From contig NZ_AEJB01000361.1 in assembly GCF_000331005.1 (NCBI RefSeq), forward strand, positions 62,001 to 126,000: a stretch of 64,000 nt of DNA, read 5' to 3'. Under the pieces are notes generated by a model. That model was not told where the DNA came from and made no database searches. It saw only the letters and a program-made list of their open reading frames with translations. How positions within the stretch are numbered: position 1 is the stretch's first letter; the number at the start of each line of letters is the position of its first letter. Both the position numbers and the translations under genes were made by a program. The DNA is from Streptomyces turgidiscabies Car8 (GTDB lineage: Bacteria; Actinomycetota; Actinomycetes; Streptomycetales; Streptomycetaceae). Positions 25,916-35,045 of this stretch are shown piece after piece.

Positions 25916-26260
25916 GTTGGATCGGTGCGCCAGTACGTCGCCCGGCTTCCATGCCCGTCTCGACGGCCGCACCTGGCGGGTCGACGGCGCGATGTCGCAC
26001 GATACGCGCGTGGCGCCGGGCGAGCGCCTGGCGCACCGAAGGGTCGTCCAGGACATACGAGCCATCAGGCGCCTTGGTCTCGGCGGCCCACGCCCGCACA
26101 CTCGCGAGGATCTACTCGAAGGGCGCCGTGGCCACCACGGCGACGCGTTCGGTGTTGAGCTGACCGGTGATCATGGCCCAGCCGTTGTTCTCCCCACCGA
26201 TGCAGTTCTCCACCGGCACCCGGACGTTGCGGAGCACTTTCTCCTTAGGGGAACAGGTCT
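25916..26260 (-). pseudogene. Acyl-CoA dehydrogenase remnant with in-frame stop
   Basis: The frame reads EKVLRNVRVPVENCIGGENN, GWAMITGQLNTERVAVVA and TAPFE, a stop (TAG at 26114-26112), then ILASVRAWAAETKAPDGSYV and LDDPSVRQALARRHARI. This is the central part of an acyl-CoA dehydrogenase, where VPxENxxGxExxGW and LNxER are diagnostic. Both ends are missing and one nonsense codon interrupts it. These enzymes carry out the first step of beta-oxidation. Confidence 0.7.
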
Positions 26261-26339
26261 TACTGTGTGGGACACATAACCGCTTCGCTGTTCGCAGGAC
26301 ACCTGCCAACAGCGCAGATGCGGGAGAACTAACGGCTTC

Positions 26340-27419
26340 ATGACAAGCAAATTCCTGATGAGCGGCCGCCTGGAACTCACCGCAGCGGGCGCCCCGATGA
26401 CGCCGCTTCATGTCGTTCCGCTCGACGGCATGGACTGGGACGACCCCTTGCTCCCGCCTCGCGTAGCTCCTGCTCCGCTGCTCGTGGGCGTTGCCACCGC
26501 GCCGCTCCCACCCGAAGCGGTGCCGGTCGTCGAGCAGCTCACGGTCACCCTCGGCGGCGGACTCGCCCCGTACTGCGCGGGGACTGCTTCGGATGTCGAC
26601 GCCGTCCGTGCCACGGTCGCCGGCGCTCCGTAGGCTGCGCTGACGCTGGACGAAACGCTCCGAGCGACGCCCAAGGCGACGGTCGCCGAAGGACTGCTCA
26701 TCGAGTCCCTCTCATACTCGATACTGCTCGGCGCCAGGGAGTTCGCGGCTTGGCGATCGCGCTCCAAGCCGCGCCCCACGGCGGCCTGTGCGGATCCGGT
26801 GCTCCTCGACCGGGACGACGGCACGCTACGGATCACTCTCAACAAGCCCAAACGGCATAACGCGTTCGGCCACGCCGTGCGCGACGGGCTGCTCGAAGGG
26901 CTGGAGTTAGCGCTCCTCGATCGAAGCGTGGAACACGTTGTGGTGAGTGGCGCAGGCCCGTCGTTCTGCAGCGGTGGCGACCTGGACGAATTCGGCACGG
27001 CGCCGGACATGGCGACCGCTCACCTCCTCAGGCTGCACCGCTCCGCCGCGCGTCATGTCGCCGCTCTCGGCGACCGAATCCGCTTCGAGGTGCACGGTGC
27101 CCGCGTCGGCGCGGGCGTCGAAGTACCGTCCTTCGCACCCCGCGTGACGGCGGCAGACGACGCGTACTTTCGGTTGCCCGAGCTGGAGATGGGCCTGATC
27201 CCGGGAGCCGGGGGCACGGTTGGCGTCACACGCAGGATCGGGCGGTGGCGGACGGCGTATCTCGCGTTGACCGGGCACGCCATCGATGCGACGCCGGCGC
27301 TGGACTGGGGACTGGGGGACGCACGTGCCGAGAGAGGGGATCCGCACCGGCGGAGCATGGAGGAACTCCCGTGCCGACACGGTCTTCCGCGACGTCGAGG
27401 TCGACGGCCGAAGGGTTGA
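26340..27419 (+). pseudogene. Enoyl-CoA hydratase/isomerase pseudogene
   Basis: ATG 26340 begins a frame that stops at TAG 26631-26633 and continues in the same frame. Downstream it encodes a crotonase domain: DRDDGTLRITLNKPKRHNAF, VVVSGAGPSFCSGGDLDEFG (first oxyanion-hole element), FEVHGARVGAGVE and ELEMGLIPGAGGT (second). The N-terminal part (VPVVEQLTVTLGG) is an extra segment seen in some actinobacterial crotonases. The C-terminal end after DATPALDWGL is not typical. One nonsense codon would abolish the full product unless a downstream start is used. Beta-oxidation role by family. Confidence 0.68.
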
Positions 27420-27855
27420 CGTCCACGTACGCGGTGCGACCGTCGTGGCGGTCGGTTATATCACCCCCGTCGCAGGGGCAGAGGTGGTCGAGGGTCATGG
27501 CGACGCTCTGCTGCCCGGGCTGCACGACCACCATCTGCATCTCCTCGCGATGGCGGCCGCCGCGTCCTCCGTCGACTGCGGTGTCCACGCGGGCGACCCT
27601 GACGGGCTGGCCGCCGCGCTGCGCTCGGCCCCCGGCACCTGGGTGCGCGCCGTCGGCTACCACGAGCGCACAGCGGGCCACCTCGACCGGCAGGGTGCTC
27701 GACGCATGGGTGCCCGACCGGCCGTGCGTGTCCAGCACCGCAGCGGGGCCCTGTGGATTCTCAACTCCCCTGCGCTGGCTCTCGTCCACCACATCCTGGA
27801 CCACTCACCCGAAGTGGAACGCGATGCCGTCGGCCGCCCCACGGGCCGACTGTGA
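27325..27855 (+). pseudogene. Truncated amidohydrolase (YtcJ-like)
   Basis: From GTG 27325, overlapping the end of the crotonase frame, 177 residues match the start of an amidohydrolase-3 family protein: VDVHVRGATVVAVG, the metal-binding GLHDHHLHLL, VRAVGYHE and PAVRVQHRSGALWILNSPAL. The family is usually over 500 residues, so about two thirds, including the remaining metal ligands, are missing beyond the stop at 27855. It cannot be catalytically complete. Confidence 0.68.
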
Positions 27856-27904
27856 CGCTACGACGGCCCTGTTCTCGTATAGCTACGGCGAGGGGGCAAG
27901 TAGC

Positions 27905-28828
27905 TCAGTGTGATTTCAGGGCCTCTGCACGGAAGATTTCAAGTCCAGTGAGACGGTCGTACACCGGAGGGCCGGCGGCTTCTTGCATCCGCTTGGCTGC
28001 ACTCCGCGCGTGCTTGATCCGGTCCTTCGCTTCAGCCTTGCGACCACCGCGCGCGGCAGAGACAGCAGCGCGCAGTTGCAATGTCCCCCAGGCCCGAACA
28101 GCCAGCGGGTCACCGCGGTCGTACTCTCGCTGCACGCTGCGAATCGCCTTGTCGGACAGGGCAACAGAGTCGTCCCAGTCTGCCGTTGCCCACATGTCCC
28201 ACACGCGCATCCAGTCGGCGACGGCAGGCATCACCGGGTCGCCCGACAGCCGCGCAGACCAAGCAGCTCGTTCGCATGCCATGGCCACCAGCTCCGGGTG
28301 TCCAAGCGCGTGCGCGGCAGTGTGGGCGAACTTGCAGCACACCGCGTAGATGGCATACGCCTCTTCCTGCTCATGGCCCGTGGCGACTTCGGCCAGGGCG
28401 CGCGCCTCACGGAACAGGTCGGGGAGCACCTGCACGATCGCCACGTTCGCGGCAGCGTCGCGGAGGCGATGCAGGCGGGTGGTTTCCTGCCACAGCTGAC
28501 CGGCTGTACGGGGCGTTCCGTCGAAGACGGGAGCGAGGTCGTAGCGGCGCAGCTCGCGCATGATCGCGGCGGCAGACACCTGCCACTGGTTCTCGGCCGG
28601 TGCGGTGTTGTTGTACGGACGCCCGATCAGGTCGTTCGGGTGTACATGCAGTTCCGAGGCGAGCAGGTTGAGCAGGCCGACGCGGTCGAGTTCGATGTGG
28701 CCGCGTTCCATCTTGGACACCCAACCCTGTGTTTTGCCCAGGGCGGCAGCGAGGTCGGCTTGCGTCATGCCAAGGCGGAGCCGTGCGCGACGTGCGCGAC
28801 GGCCGATCTCTTCGGCTTCTTCCAGCAT
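27905..28828 (-). CDS. XRE-family helix-turn-helix regulator
   Basis: Start ATG 28828 has a G-rich ribosome site and gives 307 residues. An XRE domain occupies about 5-65 (GRRARRARLRLGMTQADLAA, LGKTQGWVSKMERGHIELDR), then a long helical region rich in alanine and tryptophan resembling the TPR-like domain of Streptomyces XRE regulators. These are often paired with a small DUF397-type protein, but none is visible next to it. The gene lies exactly where the decayed catabolic region ends and the mobile-element region begins. Target genes unknown. Confidence 0.85.
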   Translation of the reverse strand: MLEEAEEIGRRARRARLRLGMTQADLAAALGKTQGWVSKMERGHIELDRVGLLNLLASELHVHPNDLIGRPYNNTAPAENQWQVSAAAIMRELRRYDLAPVFDGTPRTAGQLWQETTRLHRLRDAAANVAIVQVLPDLFREARALAEVATGHEQEEAYAIYAVCCKFAHTAAHALGHPELVAMACERAAWSARLSGDPVMPAVADWMRVWDMWATADWDDSVALSDKAIRSVQREYDRGDPLAVRAWGTLQLRAAVSAARGGRKAEAKDRIKHARSAAKRMQEAAGPPVYDRLTGLEIFRAEALKSH

Positions 28829-29283
28829 CAGCGCGCCCCCCTGGGGGTGAGGCGCCAGCGTTCGAGAGGGCGGCGAGGCATCGTGCTCCATCCATCAGGG
28901 CTTGTCCCCTTGACGGTACCGAGGTCGCTGGGCCGAGTGTGGAGTGCCCAGGGCAGGAGGTGACTACTTGTGGTGCCTGGGTCAGTCCAGCCCCGACGAA
29001 CCGGCGGCTGGCTGCCATGGCTCCAGCCCAGCCTGCCGGGCTGCACTCAACAGTTCCCTACGTTGTCTGCGGGACAGGGCGAGCCCTTCGTATGGTTCTT
29101 CCACCCAGGGGCGTCGGGCGTGGCTTTCAAAGTTCTGCCGCTTGGGGCAACCAGCGATTGGCCACCCGACGCCCCACGACGACTCGGCTGCCAATTAGGA
29201 ATTGCGAATGATCGCTCCGTAGGGAATCGACAGCGAGGTCGTCCGTCGGGAGGCACCGAGCACACCCACCGCACGGAGGCACC
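28829..29283. other. Region upstream of the IS110 transposase, with no confident gene; contains the element's left end
   Basis: No protein with recognised features is encoded here; a short leftward frame at 28982-29194 has no recognisable domain. Part of it must be the left non-coding end of the IS110-family element. In the IS110 group that end encodes the bridge RNA. GCCAATTAGGAATTG (about 29189-29204) loosely echoes GCCAATTGGCC (about 30498-30509) after the transposase, but exact element ends could not be fixed because IS110 elements lack clear inverted repeats. Confidence 0.45.
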
Positions 29284-30474
29284 ATGGCCGCGATCTGGGC
29301 CGGCATCGACGCAGGCAAAACCCACCACCACTGCGTCGCGATCAACGAGAGCGGCCACCGGCTGCTGTCCCGGCGCGTCGCCAATGACGAGCCCGAACTC
29401 CTAGAACTCCTCACCGACGTCCTAGCCCTTGGCGACGAGGTGACCTGGGGCATCGACCTGGCCGACGGCGGAGCCGCCCTGGCCATCACAGTCCTCTTCA
29501 ACCACGACCAGCAGGTCCACTACATCTCCGGCCGCGCCATCCACCGCGCCTCCGAGAGCTACCGCGGCGAAGGCAAGACCGACGCCAAGGACGCCGCCGT
29601 CATCGCCGACCAGGTCCGCATCCGCCGCGACCTGAACCCCTTACGCACCGGCGACGAGACCGTCACCGACCTCAAGATCCTCACAGGTCGCCGTATAGAC
29701 CTGGTCGCCGACCGCACCCGCATCGTCAACCGGCTCCGGGCCCAGCTGCCCGGCATCTTCCCCGGCCTGGAACGGGTCCTGGACCTCACCAACAAGGGCC
29801 CGCTGACCCTGCTGACCGGCTACCAGACCCCCGCGGCCATCCGCAGACTTGGCGCCAAGCGCCTGGAGACCTGGCTGCGGAACCGCAAGGTCCTCCGAGC
29901 CGACCAGCTCGCCGAGGCCGCGGTCGAAGCCGCCGAACGCCAGCACACCAGCCTGCCCGGCGAGAAGCTGACCGCCCAGATGGTGCACACCCTGGCGAAG
30001 GAGGTGATGGCCCTCAACGAGCAGGTCGCCGAGCTCGGAAAGCTCATCGAGGCCCGATTTCGCGATCACCGACACTTCGAGGTGATCACCAGCATGCCCG
30101 GCCTCGGCATCATCCTCGGTGCCGAGTTCCTGGCCGCCACCGGCGGTGACATGGCCGTCTTCGGAACCCCCGACCGCCTCGCCGCCTTCGGCGGCGTCGC
30201 CCCGGTCCCGCGCGACTCCGGCAAGATCAGCGGCAACCTGCGGCGCCCGCAACGCTACAACCGCCGGCTCCAGCGCGTGCTCTACACCTCCGCGCTGATC
30301 AGCATTCGGCGGTCCGAGGCATCCCGGCGGTTCTACGACCGCAAACGCGCCGAGGGCAAGCGCCATACCCAGGCCGTCCTTGCCCTCGCACGCCGCCGCG
30401 TCAACGTCCTCTGGGCCCTCCTCCGCGACGGACGGCGCTACGAGCCCGCTCCGCCGACAAGGGCTGCCGCATAG
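29284..30474 (+). mobile_element. IS110-family transposase (intact)
   Basis: The 396-residue transposase is uninterrupted. The N-terminal RuvC-like DEDD domain has AGIDAGKTHHHCVAI (first Asp), WGIDLADGGAALAITV and KTDAKDAAVIADQVR. The C-terminal transposase-20 domain includes ITSMPGLGIILGAEFLA, DRLAAFGGVAPVPRDSG with the conserved serine, and YNRRLQRVLYTSA. The IS116/IS902-type layout is typical of Streptomyces. IS110 elements integrate by an RNA-guided recombinase mechanism using a bridge RNA from the non-coding end. No frameshift or premature stop is present, so it may be active. Confidence 0.92.
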
Positions 30475-30522
30475 GAAGGGACGCGACACGCTGCGCGCGG
30501 CCAATTGGCCTGACCGACCCCG

Positions 30523-30960
30523 TCAGACCAGGCAAAACTCGTTACCTTCCGGGTCTGCCATCACCACGTGATCCGGCCTGCCCTGCAACTCGTCCTCGCG
30601 GACCACGGTCGCGCCCGCAGTGGTCAACCGCTGCACCGCCTCGACCACGCGCGGCCAGCGCACCTCCCACGGGGTTTCACGGCCGCCACCAACTTGCACG
30701 TCGATATGCAGCCGGTTCTTCGCCACCTTCGGCTCCGGCACCTTCAGGAAGGACAAGGTGGGGCCCACGCCATCCGGATCTGACAGGTACGCCCCGTCAT
30801 CCCACTCGTCCTCCGGAACCTCATGATGCGAGAACCACTCCTCCCAGCTCCCGAACCCTGCGGGCGCGGGCTTCTCCGCGTAGCCCAACGCCAGCGCCCA
30901 GAACGCGGCCAGTTTCCCCGGGTACGCACAGTCGATCGTCAAGCTCCACTTGGTCGCCAT
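30523..30960 (-). CDS. VOC/glyoxalase-like domain protein
   Basis: ATG 30960 with GGAGG upstream gives 145 residues. MATKWSLTIDCAYPGKLAAF, FWALALGY, LSDPDGVGPTLSFLKVPEPK, NRLHIDVQVG and VVMADPEGNEFCLV form a single glyoxalase/bleomycin-resistance-like fold, complete to its natural C-terminus. Function ranges from metal-dependent lyases to drug-binding proteins and cannot be assigned. The gene is flanked by the IS110 element just downstream and by an ISAs1 element inserted only 48 bases upstream of its start. The native promoter has probably been displaced. Confidence 0.88.
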   Translation of the reverse strand: MATKWSLTIDCAYPGKLAAFWALALGYAEKPAPAGFGSWEEWFSHHEVPEDEWDDGAYLSDPDGVGPTLSFLKVPEPKVAKNRLHIDVQVGGGRETPWEVRWPRVVEAVQRLTTAGATVVREDELQGRPDHVVMADPEGNEFCLV

Positions 30961-30998
30961 GAGCCCTCCCCAGTCGGATGAACGGACTGTACCCCGCA

Positions 30999-31008
30999 CC
31001 TCCGACAC
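30999..31008. repeat. Target site duplication of the ISAs1 element (left copy)
   Basis: CCTCCGACAC occurs immediately outside the left inverted repeat and again at 32471-32480 immediately outside the right one. A 10-bp exact direct repeat is the expected footprint of ISAs1-family insertion. Confidence 0.92.
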
Positions 31009-32470
31009 CAGGGCCCCGGCGTTTGCCCGGGTCGTCCGGTTTGATCATGTGATGCCGTAGAGGCTGAGGACGAGGGTGCGTTCGGTGTGGGCTCGGCGGC
31101 CGGCGGCGGTGTTGACGTACCCGGCAAGCTTGAGCGCACCGCGGATCAGGTCGCGGACGGCGGCGAGGACTGAGGGCGTGTTGTGGGTCCTGACCTGGGA
31201 CTTGTCCTCGTTGAAGGTCACATCCCGACACCAGTGGACGGTGTTCTCCACGGTCCAGTGCCCGCGAGCCCATGAAGCGATCTCGGCGGCACTCGCTTCC
31301 TCGGCGGGCAGGTCGGTGATGGCGTAGACGGTCTCGCTGGACCACTTCTTCGCTCCGTAGAGACGGCGTCTGCGCTGGATGCGCAGGACCTGGGCCGCGT
31401 GGGGAAAGAGCAGGCCGTTGACGGTGACGACCTGGACGAGACGCTGTTCGTGGCGGCCGTGGCCGCGGGCGTCGTCACGGTGGATGACGGGGATCTCCTT
31501 CCAGGGCAGGGCGTGGAGCTGACGGGCTTGGCCGCGCTGGTTGTTCTTGATGGTCAGCAGGTAGTGGGCGCCGCGTTCGTGCAGGTAGGTGGCGTGGTCG
31601 CGTTGGGCGTGGAGGGCGTCGGCGGTGACGACGGCCCCCTTGAGATCGGCGTCGTCGAGCTGGTCGAGCAGGGGTTGGAACTCGGGGATTTCGTTGGTCT
31701 TCGCGCCGATCTCGCGGGAGGCGAGGGTGATGCCGTCGCCGTGCCGGACGGCGGAGAGCACGAAGACGCGGCTGCCGTCCGGGCGCTTCGCACTGCGCAG
31801 GCACTTGCCGTCCACCGCGATGGCCCGGCGCCGGGAGCGCACCGGTTCGGCGCGGGCGGCCGCCCGGTGGGCGCGGCGCTGTTCGCGTTCGATGCCGCCG
31901 TCGGGCATGAGCGGCTCGGGAGAGTGGGACACCGTGGACAGCAGGGGCCGCAGGTGGTCGTAGCCGGCCGCGCTGACCTCACCGGGATCGAGCCGCCCCA
32001 GAACGGTGCGCAAGGTCTTCTCGCTCGGGATCCGGTAGCGGCCGCGCAACGGATGGTAGGGCAGACCGAAAGCGGCCAGTTCCTCAGGCGTCGCACGTCG
32101 GCACCACTCCGCCGCCGCGGTGATGGAGTCATGGCCCGCCGGGGTCATCGCACAGACCACCAGGGCCAGCAGCGAGGAGACCCGGTAGCGCACCCCGCAC
32201 GCCCCGCGAGGATCGGTGACCGACTCGAACTCGGCAACCAGGCCGCGGACTTGGTCTCGCGCGGCATCCGAGCCGAGGGCCTCCAGGCGGGGCGCCGGAG
32301 AGACGGGAACGACGGCAGGGGATGATGGAGGAACGAACACGGCACCTTCGTGGATCTTGCAGCGTAGAGAACTCCATGATCCACAGGTGCCGTGTTCATC
32401 TGCTTCCGAGGCCCGCCAGCATGATCAACCGGCCCAGGCCGGGGCGATCCGGGCAAACGCCGGGGCCCTG
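31009..32470 (-). mobile_element. Complete ISAs1-family insertion sequence
   Basis: The element is 1462 bp. Its ends are inverted repeats: CAGGGCCCCGGCGTTTGCCC at 31009-31028 matches the complement of the right end at 32451-32470, and TGATCATG-type inner arms extend to 31049 and from 32420. An exact 10-bp duplication flanks it. It carries one transposase gene on the minus strand. Exact ends, exact duplication and an intact gene indicate a recent insertion. Confidence 0.93.
31045..32340 (-). CDS. ISAs1-family transposase
   Basis: The 431-residue DDE transposase shows an N-terminal DUF4338-like helper region (VTDPRGACGVRYRVSSLLAL) and IAVDGKCLRSAKRPDGSRVF with the first Asp. The second Asp is in VVTADALHAQRDHATYLHER, followed by YLLTIKNNQ. 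The glutamate region is ARGHWTVENTVHWCRDVTFN. The stop codon lies inside the left inverted repeat. The reading frame is intact. Confidence 0.93.
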   Translation of the reverse strand: MFVPPSSPAVVPVSPAPRLEALGSDAARDQVRGLVAEFESVTDPRGACGVRYRVSSLLALVVCAMTPAGHDSITAAAEWCRRATPEELAAFGLPYHPLRGRYRIPSEKTLRTVLGRLDPGEVSAAGYDHLRPLLSTVSHSPEPLMPDGGIEREQRRAHRAAARAEPVRSRRRAIAVDGKCLRSAKRPDGSRVFVLSAVRHGDGITLASREIGAKTNEIPEFQPLLDQLDDADLKGAVVTADALHAQRDHATYLHERGAHYLLTIKNNQRGQARQLHALPWKEIPVIHRDDARGHGRHEQRLVQVVTVNGLLFPHAAQVLRIQRRRRLYGAKKWSSETVYAITDLPAEEASAAEIASWARGHWTVENTVHWCRDVTFNEDKSQVRTHNTPSVLAAVRDLIRGALKLAGYVNTAAGRRAHTERTLVLSLYGIT

Positions 32471-32480
32471 CCTCCGACAC
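32471..32480. repeat. Target site duplication of the ISAs1 element (right copy)
   Basis: CCTCCGACAC, identical to 30999-31008, directly abuts the right inverted repeat. Confidence 0.92.
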
Positions 32481-32754
32481 CTCCTGCCCGCTACCTCAGG
32501 CGTGCGCCACGGCTTGACGAACGGCATTAGGAATCGCCGACCGCAGCCCCCGTTTTTTGGGGCCCCGGCCACGTGCTGAGATCCAGGGCTTGCCGTCGGC
32601 CCTCACTCGTGTCGTGGTTCTGAGCGCGCCAATCCGGCATGACTCGGTTCGGTGGCAAAAAGACTAAGTTCAATTTCGAAACAATGAAATCCGGAGCTCA
32701 CCCGAGACACCAGCCGGACTATAGATTTGCCCACCAAGAGCCACGGAAAGCGAA
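32481..32754. other. Intergenic region right of ISAs1
   Basis: No gene is supported. It includes the former upstream region of the VOC gene, now displaced by the insertion, and a lower-GC stretch around 32640-32700. The T6 run near 32553 follows CCCCCG and precedes GGGGCC, but the pairing is short. Confidence 0.4.
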
Positions 32755-32783
32755 ACGACCTGCCAACGGAGTCGGCAGGTCGT
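32755..32783 (-). terminator. Terminator of the small secreted protein gene
   Basis: ACGACCTGCC (32755-32764) pairs perfectly with GGCAGGTCGT (32774-32783) across a 9-base loop, 34 bases after the minus-strand stop at 32817. Confidence 0.65.
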
Positions 32784-32816
32784 CACGAAGGATCGAGCTT
32801 CTTTAAGGCCAGTCAG

Positions 32817-33338
32817 CTACTTTCTCGTTATCCATATAGCAACCGACGACACCTGGTCATTCCACGGCAAATTGGGTATGCCTTGATCGAAATTGAAGCG
32901 CTGGGCATTGTTGGAGCTGCTCGCCCTGAACCGTGTTTCGTACTCTCCGAGCGGCACCTGCCCGCCATTGTCTCGATAAAATTGCTGATGAATCGTGACT
33001 GTTTCATTCGGGTGATTGGCGCGCGACATCACACTCCCGAGAATGCGAAAGGAGGACATGGTGTCGCTCTGGTCGCGGTACAGTTCATGGAGGTCAATTG
33101 TCGATACCGTCGGCCCGTCATCGAAATTCACTGACCATCTGCTACTCGAGCCACTACCTCCCGCACACTGGTAATTCGTGTCGCAATACCCCACAGCAGT
33201 GAAGGTGGAATTGGCGAACGCAGCGGAAGGATTTGCGACCACAACGCCCGACGCGGCGAGAATAGTCGCAAGGCTCGTAAGAACGCGACGCTTTGGCGAA
33301 CTTGATTGAGTCTTTGGCGTCACTCCAGAGGTTCGCAT
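32817..33338 (-). CDS. Small secreted protein of unknown function
   Basis: ATG 33338 follows GGAGA and encodes 173 residues. A long basic leader and hydrophobic stretch (RRVLTSLATILAASGVVVAN) end at a likely signal-peptidase site (SAAFA-NS). The mature 125 residues contain a probable Cys pair (YCDTNYQCAGG), YRDQSDTMSSFRIL, QQFYRDNGGQVPLGEYETRF and a terminal VSSVAIWITRK, suggesting an all-beta fold. No known family is recognised. The coding sequence is noticeably less GC-rich than its neighbours and lies between two insertion sequences, which suggests horizontal acquisition. It has its own terminator. Confidence 0.72.
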   Translation of the reverse strand: MRTSGVTPKTQSSSPKRRVLTSLATILAASGVVVANPSAAFANSTFTAVGYCDTNYQCAGGSGSSSRWSVNFDDGPTVSTIDLHELYRDQSDTMSSFRILGSVMSRANHPNETVTIHQQFYRDNGGQVPLGEYETRFRASSSNNAQRFNFDQGIPNLPWNDQVSSVAIWITRK

Positions 33339-33599
33339 GAGATCTCCAAGAGTGCGAATTTTCAGATTCACTACACGTCCTCTCTGCAGGCGAGGTGTTT
33401 TAAAAGGCGCTTTCAGGAAGAAGCATACCGGCCCAAGCACTGGTTGGCCCCCGTTACGTCCGGGGCTTCCGTTCGCGCTCATCTTCGCGCTGTCTCGGCG
33501 TGGGCACCTCGACCGAAAGGCCAGAAACCTGCAGACCTTGACCCGCAGTCTGGCCGAATGGCTGAGGCGATTGGCGATCTGAAGTGCTAGCAGTTCGCT

Positions 33600-33610
33600 C
33601 CCGCCGTGGT
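33600..33610. repeat. Target site duplication of the IS256 element (left copy)
   Basis: CCCGCCGTGGT is repeated exactly at 35035-35045. IS256-family insertion usually gives 8-9 bp, so two or three of the eleven bases may be chance matches. Confidence 0.75.
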
Positions 33611-35034
33611 TGCGTCCATGGAGATGGTGTACGGGTTCGACCTGATCCGGGGGTTTGCTCCGGCGTCGGGATGAGGCCCGCATAGATGAACGGCCACCGG
33701 CTGATCTTCGAGGTGTCGAAGCCTCGAAGGAGATCAGCACGATGACCGCATCCGACAGTCTGCCCCTGCACGCCCTCGCCGAAGACAACCTCGCCGCGGC
33801 GAGTCCCGATCTGCTGCGCGCGATGGTCAAGACGTTCGCTGACGCGCTCATGTCCGCGGAGGCGGATGCCCTCTGCAATGCTGAATACGGGCAGGTCAGC
33901 GAAGAGAGAGTCAACCACCGGAACGGATATCGCCCGCGCGAGTGGGACACGAGGGCCGGCACCGTCGAACTCGCCATCCCCAAGCTCAGGAGCGGGAGTT
34001 ACTTCCCGCACTGGCTGCTGGAGCGACGTCGCCGGGCCGAGCAGGCCCTCATCTCGGTGGTCGCCACCGCCTACCTGCTGGGCGTGTCCACCCGCCGTGT
34101 CGAGAAGCTCGCCGAGTCCCTCGGCGTCACCCAGCTGTCGAAGTCCCAGGTCAGCGCGATGGCGAAGCACCTGGACGAGCAGGTCGCCGCTTCCGCAACC
34201 GGCCCCTGGATCAGGGCCCTTACGCGTTCGTCTGGGTGGACGCGCTGACCCAGAAGGTCCGCGAGGGCGGCCGGATCATCAACGTCCACGCCTTGATCGC
34301 GGTCGGCGTCAACGCCGACGGGCACCGCGAGATCCTCGGCATCGATGTCGCCACCGCCGAGGACGGCGCCGGCTGGCTGGCCTTCCTGCGCTCGCTGATC
34401 GCCCGCGGCCTGTCCGGCGTCCAGCTGGTCATCTCCGACGCGCACGCCGGCCTGATCGACGCCATCGGCGCGGTCCTGCCCGGCGCGAGCTGGCAGCGAT
34501 GCCGCACTCATTACGCCCGCAACCTGCTCAGCCAGGTCCCGAAATCGGCCCAGCCCTGGGTGGCCACGCTGCTGCGGACCGTCTTCGAACAACCCGACAC
34601 CGACGCCGTGAAGGCCCAGATGCAGCACGTCCTGGACGCGCTGGAGGCCAAGTTTCCCAAGGCCGCAGCCCACTTGGACACCGCCCAGCACGACCTGCTG
34701 GCCTTCACCGCCTTCCCACGCGAGATCTGGCGGCAGATCTGGTCGAACAACCCGCAGGAACGGCTGAACAAGGAGATCCGCCGCCGCACCGACGTGGTCG
34801 GCATCTTCCCCGACCGCACCGCCGTCATCCGGCTCGTCGGCGCCGTGCTGGCCGAACAGAACGACGAGTGGACCGAGGCCCGCCGCTACATGGGACTCGA
34901 CCTGCTGGCCAAAGCCTGCCTCCACCCGATCGAGTCAGAAACCCACGAGACCGACCTGCCCACCGAACTCACCGCATAGCCTCAAAAGGAGATCACCGAG
35001 TGGCCGTCAATACACCACTCCAGCGGACGTGACC
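33611..35034 (+). mobile_element. IS256-family insertion sequence (transposase frameshifted)
   Basis: The element is about 1424 bp, delimited by an exact 11-bp direct repeat. The ends are imperfect inverted repeats: GTCC-TGGAG-TGGTGTA-type sequence at 33614-33631 matches the complement of 35008-35030 with small indels. It contains a single transposase gene broken by a one-base deletion. It has landed inside an older transposase remnant whose C-terminal coding sequence continues at 35046. Confidence 0.8.
33742..34979 (+). pseudogene. IS256-family (mutator-type) transposase, one frameshift
   Basis: The first part (33742-34200) encodes SEERVNHRNGYRPREWDTRA, ELAIPKLRSGSYFPHWLLER, LGVSTRRVEKLAESLGV. 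The remainder, in the next frame, encodes RNRPLDQGPYAFVWVDALTQ with the first Asp, HREILGIDVATAEDGAGWLA, VQLVISDAHAGLIDAI with the second Asp, RCRTHYARNLLSQVP, IWSNNPQERLNKEIRRRTDV with the Glu region, and a normal end at 34979. GCTTCC at about 34190 should read GCTTTCC, so one T is missing. IS256 transposases are not known to need programmed frameshifting, so it is judged inactive. Confidence 0.88.
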
Positions 35035-35045
35035 CCCGCCGTGGT
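35035..35045. repeat. Target site duplication of the IS256 element (right copy)
   Basis: CCCGCCGTGGT, identical to 33600-33610. Confidence 0.75.

Noticed and set aside
28982..29194. Possible 70-residue leftward gene before the IS110 transposase
   Set aside because: No domain and it lies where the left end of the element is expected; a coding role cannot be supported.
33742..34979. Programmed frameshifting in the IS256 transposase
   Set aside because: IS256-family elements encode one uninterrupted transposase and no slippery heptamer was seen at about 34190; a one-base deletion is simpler.
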